DNA of 64,000 bases from Kalaharituber pfeilii (taxonomy: Eukaryota; Ascomycota; Pezizomycetes; Pezizales; Pezizaceae). The first letter of the stretch is position 1, and the number at the start of each line of letters is the position of its first letter. Positions 10,532-22,129 of this stretch are shown in pieces. The position numbers were made by a program, and so were the translations under genes. Under the pieces are notes generated by a model. That model had not been told where the DNA came from and did not search any database. It was given only the letters and a program-made list of their open reading frames with translations. The DNA lies in contig WHUZ01000014.1 in assembly GCA_015179045.1 (NCBI GenBank), positions 682,001-746,000 on the forward strand. Reading direction: 5' to 3'.

Positions 10532-13500
10532 AGCTGAATTCTGCTTTCAGCGAAATTGCCCGACCGGTGCTATGGCTATCGATAAGGTTAAATATCACGA
10601 CAACGTAGGCCCTGAGCGAATGGAACTTATGCTCGTACAATAGCTAGATAGAGTAAAAATGGGGGGGGAGGGGGGTATGCAAGGAGAGGCAAAGGAGGGT
10701 TTGGAGTGGAGACAAGACGAACCAAGAGGAGGAGAAGTAAGGGACCAATGCCTTTGCACCAATGCTCCCAGTGCTACCAACGGCACGACTAGGGTTTCTT
10801 AGTTCCTTTTAGATCTGCGGGCGCTATGGAGCGAATGAGAGGAGCGGCAGAGCAGCAGCCGTGTACAAATACTGAGGAATTGGCTCTACGTGACCGCGGA
10901 TGACAGCGAAGTATTGGAGGAGAGCGGAAGGCCCACCCTCGCCTGCTCTGCAAGATAACAAGCAGGTGCAAGCGGTACTAAGGGCAGCAGCATCTTGCTA
11001 GGTACAGTGCCTGCAGCCGAGCTGAGCACAGCTTGAGAGCTTCAATAATGGCTGGTTGAGATGGCGAACCCTTCCAGGACCCTTCGGGGCGGTCGCGCCC
11101 ACCTCAAGGTCCCAGGTGTCCCAGATGTCCCAGATGATGGGGCGGTGGAGCAGTGCTGCCTTGTGCTGTACTCAAGTACCGAGCATCATGCAGCGGGGAC
11201 CGCTCTGCTGAGGGGCACTGCACCACGTGAGGTGCTTATCGGAGGGTGCCTGCGCCCCAGTGCCACAGCGCGCTTGCAGCGTATTGTTAGCACTAGCGGC
11301 TGCAGCGCTACAGTGTGAGCTGCGGCCAGTGGACATTGGACATTGGACACCGGCCTATTGGACTTTCGGACTAATTGGACGGCTGCTGTGGAGTCTGCTG
11401 CTGCAGTGCTGCAGATAAAATCTATCGATCAGATGCAGAATTATCACCTTTGCATCTCAGCATATGCGCAGATGGATGCACCTCTGCACCTCATCGTGCC
11501 GCAGCGCAGTCAACGCTTCGAGCTCCGAGCTCCTTCTGCATCGGTAGGTATACATATTGGAAGCTGCGCGCAATTGAGCTGAGAGACATTAGAGAGGATG
11601 CGATTCAAAGCCAGCTTGACTCCAAACCTTCTGACCAAGCTCAAATTGGCAAAGCAGGTAAAATATAGAGCTGGCTCTGTGAATTCAGGATGCGATTTCA
11701 CTGGGGTGCCTGGACAATAAGGACAGGGGGATTAGCAGGGGTTCCGTCTGGCTCTATTGATGTGAAAAATATTTGTTTACTTTAACACATATCAATCATA
11801 CGTGCCTTTATACCGATTATACTTATCTTTATACCTGTTCTCGCACTCCTACACATCCAGAATGCTATCTGAACATTTGCTAATAATGCATCAGAGAGTC
11901 CTTAATATCCGCATAGCACAATTTAGATTACTGCAGCAAGAAAGAGGGGATTCTCCTATGGGTGGGCGATTAGACCTTAATGCACTTGCTGATGTGTTCT
12001 CGTATGGCATGGAGTTCTCGTGTGGTATAGAGTTTGTATGTGCATACAATTGATTTTTTTCAGCCAATTTCTACGTACGTACAATTGATTTTTTCTATGA
12101 ATTTGTTAAAGCCACGTTAACTGAAAAAACACAATTTTCTCAGCCAGTCTGGCTGGCTTTTGACCCATGCTGGCTTTATCGCAAGGGTGTTGATCCGGGG
12201 TCCTGGTCGTCGTGCCAGGGCCCTGCAAATAGAGCCAGTTGACTTCGCATCCTCTCTATTTAAATTGAAATGCAGCTGTGATATCATCACTGTCGAGGCG
12301 GCGGCCGTCATCAACGGAAGTGGGCAGTCGATTCAGCAGCCAAGCCTGCCTGCTGCTGCACCTCAAGCTAGCTACACCGAGACTGACATATATGTAACTT
12401 ACTTGATGTTTCGCCCCACCAGGGAAGAGCTATGGGACGAGTGGAAGGAACAGTCCCTAGCGCCGTTGTTGCTAGTGCTGGACTTTGAATTGCCTATTTA
12501 GGCAGTTGATGCGTGCTCTAGGTTTCTAGTGTGTTACAAGTGAAGGAGTTGCTTACAAGCGCAGGGACCGCTGGACGATTCTTGACCCACTCGATGGCGG
12601 TCATAGATCCATCCACCCAACCGTCAAATCGGGCTTCAGGCACATGTGTGGGTGAATTCCAGACCCCGCAACTTGAGTCCTGTTGGCCGTAAATGCTATA
12701 TTTTTTCAGATCAATCAGCTACCAGTAAATCTGACGCCTACACTTGGGCATCGCCGAGTCCTTGCAATTGCTGGCTGGCAGATAAGCTTTTCGATACTGT
12801 AACAGTCCGGTCAATCGGTTCGAGTCTTGCAGATCTGCCGCTTAGCGTCGGACGCAAATATTTACCCGGGATACAACCAGGAACCATCCACAGACCGATG
12901 AAGTTCCAAGACACAATAGGGTCAAAATTATACTCTAAAAAAGAATTCACGCGCATTTGCAAGTCTGAACTTGTGTATTATTAGCAAAATAACTCCCATT
13001 TTGGCTTCCGTGAAGGATACCGACCTCGAGCATTCTTAAGTATTGTGATGATGCAAGCATGAATGCTCTCAGAAGTGGGCATAGTTCCAATTCGACATTG
13101 ATATGCTGGAGAAACATGCTGTTGGAAATGGACATCATGATGTAGCTCCAACAACTATGATTAAGTACCTTACTCCATGCAGGGCTGTGAGGCTAATTAT
13201 CTCGCGCCCAGGCTAATTACAATCCAGTAAATATTCCAAATACCTCTATTGGGCGACGAAGCTTCATTCGCTACTTTTGGTGCAGCCAGGCTTGCATACC
13301 TGCCAGTGCGACCTCTCGACAAATTCCAAAACATTCTCCAATTGCAGACATGGAATTGCCTCAGAACATTCCAATCACTCTTGAGGCTCTGAGATTGTGG
13401 CAATCCATAGCTAGTCGAATTATTTCAAGTCAGAGCTCGAGGCGAAATGAGAAAACGGCATGGGTCTCAACTCACATGTACGGCATTGAGAAACCTATCC

Positions 13501-14040
13501 CGACGTACCTTCCTTCCTGCAGTGTGACATATTTAGGCCTACCAGATTGCATGCATATTGGACCAGTTATTTATTGGCTCTTGTTTACTATGTATTTGCT
13601 GTCAGAGCACCGTTGACTGTCTATTGGTTTGATTGAGTCGGCGAACTCACTAACAACTCGTTGGGGTTCCAACGGGTAAATACTGCCAATCATCAAACTA
13701 ACCTTCTCAGTTCGTCTCATAAATAGTTGGTTTCCACAATATATAGTCTCGGCACTGCTATTTGCATCTTCTTGCGCTTCAATATCGACATCCCTGTGCT
13801 TTCACGACTGGTCCCAGATTTCATAAAGGAAGGGAGCTAGCGAGATGTGATTTGAATCCTCTAGATTCAGATCAACCCATCGTGGTATAAATACCACCAG
13901 CAAGCTAAAGCTTCGTAGTGTCGAGCGGTGGGTACGAATTCCTATTCCAGTATTCGAAAATGTTCGTTAGACAGTCTGACTACTTTCATTCTTTACCAGT
14001 TGCCTTAACCGGACCAGCACTGCTCTATTGGGCAGTTTTG
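10532..14040. other. Gene-poor spacer
   Basis: About 3.5 kb with no ORF above 113 codons and no recognisable domain. It holds G runs near 10650, a GC-rich patch at 11060-11420 with short direct repeats (attggacattggacac near 11335), and a 14-bp inverted repeat at 11590/12245. It is probably decayed repetitive DNA plus the AMD1 promoter at its left end. Confidence 0.4.
11590..12258. repeat. Possible short TIR element (14-bp inverted repeats)
   Basis: TAGAGAGGATGCGA at 11590-11603 recurs exactly inverted at 12245-12258, about 0.67 kb apart. No transposase ORF lies between. It could be a decayed MITE-like element; the arms are short, so confidence is low. Confidence 0.3.
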
Positions 14041-14545
14041 TAGTCTGGTTGCACAGTTTCGCATATAATGAAATGATGAAATCTCGAACATACAGTATGA
14101 TACTCACTTAAGAGGTAAAACACAAACGCGCGCTAGTGTGGTCTTGGCAGAACTTCAGGCGCTATTAATCGCGAATATTGGTACATATTACTAAGTACAG
14201 GAATGCAATAATCTCCAGTAGTCTCATGCCAAGATCCTCTGGCTGCTACTAGTAAAATCTCCAGCTTCTCCATTATCTCTACTCTGTAACGGAGGTGGTA
14301 AACGCAGAGAATTACCACCCGCCTAGTCTCGTCCACCCGCCAGGCCAAAAGACACTTGACTAGTGATGCTCGCTAGTCTTCTATTGTGCGACTGCGACAC
14401 ATTTGCGCATTGCATTTTTCGCATTTTTTGCGTCTTCCACCCGTATATCATTACTCGTATACTACGATACCCTTTGGGCTATGACAAGACTAACTACAAA
14501 ATAAAGGAATAAAGATACACAGTAAAATAGTGTACCATGCTCTGC

Positions 14546-14602
14546 TCTCGTGCCCAGACTCTCTTATATGGCACGCTTAAATAAGAGAGTCTGGGCACGA
14601 GA
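14546..14602. repeat. Perfect 21-bp hairpin
   Basis: The arms 14546-14566 and 14582-14602 are exact reverse complements (tctcgtgcccagactctctt plus one base) around a 15-base loop. The core ctcgtgcc also occurs at about 29540 and, inverted, at about 56269, so it may be a trimmed MITE terminus. A Pol II or III terminator role is not indicated. Confidence 0.8.
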
Positions 14603-14649
14603 ACAACCATGAATCCACTTCTGCCACAGTAAGGAAATGTTTGTTTTTA

Positions 14650-15028
14650 ATATCATTACTCACATGCCGCCCTGTGGGCTATAGTGAGATTAAGTACATG
14701 AGGAAGTAAAAGGAATATAATAACAAACGCGAAGAAGGAAAGAAATAACGAAATAACCAAGTGATGACATTGCAATGAATCCAACAGGCCAGGCCGTGAG
14801 GGCCGGTCCAGACCATTCAGGCCAATTAAACGAATCCCTCCACAGCTATCCAGGTGAAATCAAGGCCAGCATTTACCAGATTGTTTGAGTATCTAAATGA
14901 GTAGAATCTTCCAAATATCTAGAATTTTAAACAGCAGCGGTCTACGACTTTAGTCAAGTATGTATCACGTACTTAAATCCTCGCCATAGCCCACACTGGC
15001 GGGGTGGCACGCGAGTAATGATATACAG
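14650..15028. mobile_element. Small TIR unit (MITE-like), about 380 bp
   Basis: The segment starting atatcattactcacatgcc near 14650 and its downstream tgtgggctat block recur inverted at 14976-15028 (cgccatagcccacac, then gcgagtaatgatat). A third, direct, partial copy starts at about 14446. No coding capacity. Confidence 0.5.
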
Positions 15029-17341
15029 TACGAAAAAACCCCCATTTTGGGTCACCGTATTGGTTCCGTGTTCATACAATAAATAATTCCAAATTGTGTT
15101 AAATTTAGCTTCGTAGAGTTTAGTACAGAATTACAGCTGTAAATCCGGTAACACCAAGGACACCAGAGCAGTTAATATATTTACACCCGTTAATTGTGAA
15201 AATCTCGTGATAACACCGCTTTTAGGTTAAATGATTATAATAGATTTTAACTATTTTTGCTACATACATAGTAAAAAACTTGATAACCAACCAATAGCAA
15301 GAATAAAGAGAAGAAAATAAAAGATATATTATTAAGCAAATACATCATCTTTTCTATCTAATTAAAGCAAATTTGTTAGGCGTTCATTTCGCCACCACAT
15401 TGTACTACTATTTAATGTAATAGGTGCAACAGGTATCAATTCCGTCTCAATCTCATCTGCTGTCAATGGCCTTGCTCTTGTCACTGGCAACATATGTACA
15501 AACCCAGCATCAGAATCAATAGCAGAGATTAGCAGTAGAGTTAACTAGATTACTAAGGTTACCGATGAGTATAGTTGGCTAGGCCTAGTCTTGTGAGTAC
15601 AAAGTGCTTCTACAGAGGAGGGGACCAGACTATCTACACAGAAGTGCAACCAGACTACAACGTGCCAAGCCTTTCTCACTTAGCTTTCATATTCCTCTAC
15701 TCCGCCCACTTCTTTACTCTCTACTCCACTTACTTATCCACTCTGTCCACTCATCTACTCCATCCACTCCTCCACTTTATCCACACTTCCACTTCATTTA
15801 ATCCTCTAAGTTATCAGTCTCATTGCTCTATTACTTCTACTTCACAATCGTACTCACTGTAACATAATCCTGGTTCAATAATCCTGTCCCCTTTTGATAC
15901 TTGCAGCCCTGCTCACACAATTCTACTCACTCTGACAGTCGCTAAGTCTAGCACTTACAACCTCGTGCACACAGTTCCACTCACTTCGATGATCCCGCCT
16001 CATAGCCCTTACTTACAAAATCCTACTCATTCTCATACTTATAACTGTTACGGGCTCACTGCAACCGTAGGTGAGCAGTCGGTGGATATACGCATGCAGG
16101 CAAAATGCGGCAGCCGGAAAGTGTTATAGTTGTATAAATGAGTGCTATTTGAGCTATACAGAGGGCTAGTGAGTATCGCTAGTCAAGTGTCTTTTTGGCC
16201 TGGCGGACGGTAACTCTCTGCATTTACCACCCTTATTACAATAAGCCTACTCATAAAATCTTACTCATTACAACTCTATTCACAATCTTACTCATTCTGA
16301 TATTTACAATCTCATTCACTCAACAGTCTTATTACTTTATCTCCTTTCCGAGAGGAGTTAATTATAAGATAAGTGTCATACAGTACATATATAATGCTCT
16401 TTCTTAGCTATGAGTTAACATTTGCTACTTTTAGACTTAATCTTATCTTCTTTCTTATAAAACTATAAAAGCATGTATACTGTTTCATATATTAAAGTTG
16501 TATCATATATTGCTAGCTAATTATCTTTCACTTGTTCAGGAAATCTTTATTATAATAAGAGGAATGGAAACTATCTTATAATTATGTAATTTATTAGAGG
16601 TAGTCTAGTTTTATAAATTATGTACTAGTACTTAAAAATTTACAATGGTGTACCATATTATACAGTAGTTTATATAATTGTGATGAGGATACAGTTAAAA
16701 TAAGTATACAGAGTCAAGGACTACACTATTGTAAAGCTATATCGTGATCATCAGAATACCATTTGGATAGGCATAGAGTTACATCCTTAAACGAGGTGTC
16801 TATGCTAACCACTTGGTGTGACCTAACCATTTTTTCGCCGCAAAACCGTTTTCCCACAACAAACAGGTTGCGCATGAACCTTGTATAAGAACCCATTCTC
16901 AACACTAACGGAAATTCGCCCACTCACAATAACATCACGGTTATAAAAAACGGGGTTTTTTTCGTACAGTATATAAAAAAAAAAATTATGTATCACACTT
17001 TATATATATCTTAGAAATGACGGACCTTCCCCCGGGCCATTTCTGGCTCCATACTCTGCACTCTCCCCATATGTGTTAGGCTGATTCTTCTTTCTCCCCG
17101 CACCATCGGTCAGTGAGGAAAAGCTCTTCTCAGCACCCAAAAGCCAGTCTATTAATCACTCTGATCCAGTCTCCTACTTCAGCACTCAGTTCCTTCATAA
17201 TATCAGTCTCCGTGGTGTTGAGGTTAGCATCGCGGTAATTCGGGAATCATCACGTGCTCTTGCGTAATACACGCGCACTGGCGCTAAGAGGCTTGCCAAG
17301 ACCACCATAGCGCGCGTTTGTGATTTACCTCTTAAGTGAGT

Positions 17342-20063
17342 GAATACGTTATGAATGCCAAGACACCAAGTTAAGCTCAGTTGATCGCCCTAACGACAGT
17401 GAAGATCGTCAGTGCCACTAGGGGCAATCTTTCCTGTCAAACCAAACCAAACAAACAAACAAAATAGAGAACGTTATCTCCTCGGATGCCTGTTTCTCAA
17501 CAGAGATCAGTTTTGTATTTAACCAATACTTGGTGGAACATACAGTATTCTCTTTGTCTCATATCTAGTGTGTGTTAGCTAGCTTGAAGTGAGCACATGG
17601 CTAGATTGCCGGGAGACATCCAAGACAATGGGCTTGGGATCCTGGGATTGGATCGAGATCTTCGAATTTTAGATGATTGGATATCGTTCCGATGTGCCGT
17701 ACCCTACTCCATCCTCCATTTGCTACAACAATCAATACAACAGAACTGGGCCTGCGAATCGATAGCAAGCGCCAAGTCCTACATACAACCTCTAACTATT
17801 TATTGACATATTGGTTCATCATCAACCTACAAGGATCGCTGTGCCCAACCAGATCTAATCGCCAGTATTGCTATCTGTATCCGACTCAGGAATTAGCATG
17901 GTCAGTCAATGTGCATTCTCATATTGGTTGCATTTACTTAACACTTCATCCTTGACTTGATGGACCTTCATAGCTATTCTGGGGTTCCCAAATGGGGGAC
18001 CACCGTTGGGGATAATTCATCTGAGGTCGACAGGTGACGACAGATACGAAGTTTACACTATTTGATTTGGTTCAAAAAGACAGCCCCGCCAGGAGTCCAC
18101 GGTTACTTACTCACTCCATGACCACGAGGCCTCAACTTGGGCAGCGACTGCAGTGGAAATACTGGGTCCTGTTGCGCAAGTAGGGAGTAGCCAGGCTTGG
18201 AAGTGTGATAGGTGAAGAAGCAGTAGAAAGCTGCAGGATTTACGTAGTCGAGCCTTAGATGCCACCGAGCGCTACTATTTAGAGCACCCTTGGCCATGTG
18301 CATCAAACAATCCCTACATCATACTTGAGGGAGCGCATGCACTAAGAGACAGTATATGGCCAATCCGCTGCATTTCTAGAGACCCGAGTGGTTCGTACAA
18401 AGTGCGTGCTGCTTCCCACGGTAAAAACATGCTTCATACATGCAGAGGGGCGGAGGGGGCTAAGGGACGGGGAGGAGAGGAGAAGACGAGGACTGGTTAG
18501 CAGTAGAGACTTCCCTGCAAACATGCAAACAAACAGCGGCCAGCACGCTTGAAGTCATGGACCTTTGCTGCGTCCCCTCCAATCACAATCGGACGTTCAA
18601 GCTGGCCCCCCTTTGTCCTTGTTTGCCTCTTTTTTTCCTTTTCTTTTTCTTTTCTTTTTTCCTTTTTTCCTTTTTTCCTTTTTTTTTTTTTTTTTCTTTC
18701 TTGCCCTCTCTGTCGCTTGCTGCACTGCGTTGCACAGCTTTCTACTGCGCACATGCGTGGCCTGTAACCGAATGGAGTAAACATGCAATCGGGGTTTCCA
18801 TACTGATATACAGAGACATGATGATTGGGAAAGCCCCTGGCGAACGTGAGCAGTAACCGCCGGAGGTGCTGCGCACGCACACCGTCGCACGCGCACTGGC
18901 TGGAGGTGCACATGGCGGGGGAGCAGCCGCTGGACTTGGTCACTTGAGAGCTTCTGCTGACTGGGAGGTTAACCCGCCGCGAATGTGGCCCGCCGCCGCC
19001 GCTGCCGCAGGGAGTGGCCCGCAGCGCTCCCTCGCTCGCTGGCCGGCTGACCGAGCTGACTCCGCTCTGCTCTGCGCTGCCCGCCCGCCCGCCGCCCGCC
19101 CGCCTGCCAGCCTGCCTGCCTGTTCCGCTGCCCAGGCCATCCCCTCCGCACGTACGCATACCGACAGTGCTTGCTTGCTTGCTTGCTTGCTTGCTCTTAG
19201 GCCTGCGCTGGAGCAGCCTCGCACGCACCGGAAGCACCGCAGGCACCTCAAGCTACTAAGTGCTAAGTACTCGTGCCCGCGCTCCCCTCCAGTTCCCATT
19301 ATCACTATTAACCTCGCCCTCGCCCCGCCCGCGCACGCACCACCGCCGTCCTGTGTGACCCGCGCGCCGCCCGCCGCCCGCCGCCCGCTGCCTGCCGCCT
19401 GCTGCCCGCCATCTACATCTCTGATCCTTCTCGATCCCTCACACGCACACAAGCATACATTGCCCCCCCGCAACCCCCCCCAACCCCCCCGCAACCCCCC
19501 CAACCCCCCCGCAACCCCCCTCCCCCCCTCCCCCACACATACACTGCGTTCACAAGGTGCTGCTTTGTTACGGAACCAACTGCCCAAGGCCGATTCATGT
19601 CCTTGCTTGTCGACAGCGGCTGCTAGGATACTCAGGGCGATACAACTCCCCCCCCCCCCCAGCAACGAAACACCCCACCACGCAAAGGAAGCTATTGGTA
19701 TTCCGCCCTGCTTGCTTTGTCTCGAGTCTGGCTTGTCTAACAAAGAGCAAGTTTTAGGCACAAGGCAGAGGCCCCTCCCATTCTCTTCGGCTCAACTTCA
19801 TACGAGCACGATTCTGTCCAGCTTATGGTTGTGTTTATTTGATTCCAGCTCAAATAGCTCCCATCTGTCTCTACTACGACTCTTCATTGAAGCAAATTCC
19901 CGATAAAACCGTCAACAACTTGTTACTGCAACAATCTAAGTCCTTGTTTCGCAGCACTTTGTCACGCCTTTGACGCTCAATTTATTGAGGAGAGTTTGTA
20001 GGGTTCTACTGGAAGCATAAATATCATTTCTCAATCGACAAAGCAACATTCAGATCAGTAGCT
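17342..20063. other. Spacer upstream of the F-box gene
   Basis: About 2.7 kb. The distal part is AT-rich and featureless. From 18600 it becomes compositionally extreme: a CT-rich tract at 18630-18710, TTGC repeats at about 19169-19195 and C-rich satellites at 19462-19535. Long open frames here (such as 18866-19906) are Pro/Ala/Arg-rich readings of low-complexity DNA. The proximal 500 bases probably hold the F-box gene promoter and 5' UTR. Confidence 0.45.
19462..19535. repeat. C-rich minisatellite
   Basis: About five imperfect copies of a CAACCCCCCCG-type unit about 550 bp upstream of the F-box start codon. The complementary strand is a run of G7 tracts able in principle to form a G-quadruplex. 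Confidence 0.8.
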
Positions 20064-22129
20064 ATGGATACCTCGAGGGACCCATTCGAGCGTTTGGACT
20101 TGAACGTTGTTGCCATGGTCGTTGAGCTTCTCAATCCTGTTGATATAGTCAGGTTGCAACGGGTAAGCCAGAGCTGGCATGACATCCTTGGGTCAGAGTA
20201 CATCTCAAGAATTGCCTTATTGGCCCACTTCCCTAATTCTACGGAGGCAAAGCAGCTCGTGGAGAAGAATGCAAGAGGCAAGGAAATACCTACAGAACCA
20301 CCTACAGAACCTATCGAAAAGGAACAACGGAAAAAAAGGAGAAAGAAAAACAAGACTGTCGAAAGCACGCTCCCAGAGGCAGTTGTCGGATTTCGAAGAG
20401 CTACATTCAGGCTTCATACCCGAGCACTTGCAAAACCTAGCAAAGTTCACAAGCACCGGTTGCATCATGTTTCTGAAAAGTCATTTGCAGCAACGTCCAC
20501 GCATCTGTTTTGGGCGGAATCAAGCCGGAATATATGGGTACAAACTATTGGCGAAGGGGTGGGAGGAAGGCGTGCCCTTAAATTGAAAACATTTGGAGAT
20601 ACAATTGCACACCTTTATCAGATTACCGCTACAGAGGGAGGTTTGGTAATTGTCCTATTTCGAGAGGTCGTTACTTGGTCGTTGGTGTTGATGGCTATTG
20701 AACATCAAACGGATAGGGTCGTTTGGAAAATCAATCCACCGGCAGTCCCAATTGGCTTGCAAGTCACAAACAAGCACATTTACTATACCATTGGAGTTTC
20801 AGCAATACATCATGCTAATTCCCTGTCTCCGCATACTGGCAACACTCATATTTATATCCACTCCCTTGAGACTGGAAAGATGATGCATTCAGCTTCCCTC
20901 CAGATACCAGATGTCGGTGATTGCTCCGTAGTCCCCGGTGCCCATCTTATTTATCCACCTTCAAAACCAACAAAAATTTTTGCAACATACAATGTTCAAA
21001 CCCATGGAGAGGCATGCAGATCTGTGGTACGGGTTTATTCCATTGACGGGACTTTCCTACATCGATTTGACCTCGATCGGCCTACCATAGATGCCAGTCG
21101 CTATCGCCCTGACCTATCACTTCGGTTTACAATTATTCCAGCAAGTAGAAGCGGGGAGCCGGAAAAAATTATGCTCCTTGAGTCCACATCAAGACCGCAT
21201 TCGTACCGCACCAGCAGCATGTATGTCCCGTGGACAAATATGGATAAAAGCAGCTCTATGCTATCTGCATGGATAATCAATCCCATCACACATGAACTGG
21301 AGGAAATAAGAAGATATTTCTCTACATATGCGGAGAATGAGAAAATTCCTATCTATGATGGCTTTCGAGATGAAGTTTTGCTTGGATTGGAGCATACTCG
21401 CTTGGAATGCTTAGACGCAGTCAGGGGAATATCGTATATTTATTACGATGAGAATAAAAAGAAGGAACCAATTATGTCAGGCGATGAAGACCAATCCTTT
21501 ATCGGAGTACAACCTGTGAGGGCTTGGTATGAAAATGGAGGGGCAAGAATTGATTCAATCTGTTATGAGGAACGATACTCGCGAGCAATTGGGGCAGGGC
21601 TTCCAATTAAGCAGGAGCGCTCTGACACTTTGATTTCTACGCCGCCTCCCTTTGAGAGTTTTCTATATCGCCCTCAATGTATTTCCCATGCTAATGCCGC
21701 GACACAAACCCCAGCTGATTGGCGTATACCTGGACAATATGCTTCCACATATCCTTCTCCCCTTGGTTCTCCTTCCCAAAGTGGAAGCTCCGACACCAAG
21801 CCTCAAGTAACATTGACACCGGTAATTCGTCATTTCTATCAAACCTCACGACATAAACTTGTTCAACCGGAAATCATGAGACGGAGGCGGAGACGCAATC
21901 TTGGTGAAGATGAAGAAGACTGGCAGTTACTACCAGTGAAGACAGGGCCAATGATCTTCATGGATGTCAAAGGTGGCGAAGCGTCAAATGACGGACGATT
22001 TGTGTTTCTACTTGCAAAGTGCTCTGGATGGAGTATTACGTGTTTTGGTATGTCTAATTCCGTCCGTCATACGTTCGGGACTATTGCTGACATTGATGTC
22101 TAGTACTCGACTTTCAACCGGAATGGTGA
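20064..22129 (+). CDS. F-box protein
   Basis: Probable substrate-recognition subunit of an SCF ubiquitin ligase; the target is unknown. Two exons, 20064-22047 and 22104-22129, give 669 residues. The intron (gtatgt, branch gctgac, ctag) was chosen because it replaces the unconvincing end of the long frame by a short tail, VLDFQPEW. The F-box is at about residues 6-50 (FERLDLNVVAMVVELLNPVD, then IVRLQRVSQSWHDILGS). A strongly basic stretch at 86-97 (KEQRKKRRKKNK) could be a nuclear signal. The middle (about 130-560) resembles a diverged beta-propeller in strand spacing, without clear GH-WD signatures. A second basic patch (RRRRRRN) is at about 610. I do not recognise a named orthologue. Confidence 0.8.

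Larger units (their letters stand above)
14041..15657. mobile_element. TA-flanked TIR pair of the GTCTGGTTGCAC family
   Basis: TAGTCTGGTTGCAC at 14041-14054 is repeated in inverse orientation at 15644-15657. The same 14-mer bounds a compact MITE at 54651-54797 and recurs at 54901, 58088 and 62401. These two copies may be ends of one 1.6-kb unit or solo ends of separate copies, because the interval is interrupted by other inverted repeats. Confidence 0.4.
14294..16231. mobile_element. Inner nested TIR element, about 1.9 kb
   Basis: The left arm at about 14294-14376 and right arm at about 16165-16231 are imperfect inverted copies. They share gtggtaaa-gcagaga-ttacc, then ccgccaggccaaa and agacacttgactag; the left arm carries an extra segment of about 15 bases. 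It lies wholly inside the 14102-17341 element. No transposase ORF is seen. Confidence 0.55.
14102..17341. mobile_element. Outer TIR element, about 3.2 kb, non-autonomous
   Basis: The 48 bases at 14102-14149 (opening actcacttaagaggtaaa) match the reverse complement of 17294-17341 with only a few mismatches, through the shared cacaaacgcgcgcta and tggtcttggca blocks. The interior holds no transposase; it is very AT-rich (15030-15440, 16380-16720) and contains at least two further inverted-repeat pairs. It reads as a decayed class II element that received later insertions. Confidence 0.6.

Noticed and set aside
12160..12501. 113-codon frame in the gene-poor region
   Set aside because: No domain, and it overlaps the right arm of the 11590/12245 inverted repeat.
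18866..19906. 346-codon open frame upstream of the F-box gene
   Set aside because: Pro/Ala/Arg-rich translation of GC-rich satellites, no domain; the opposite strand is also open, as expected of low-complexity DNA.
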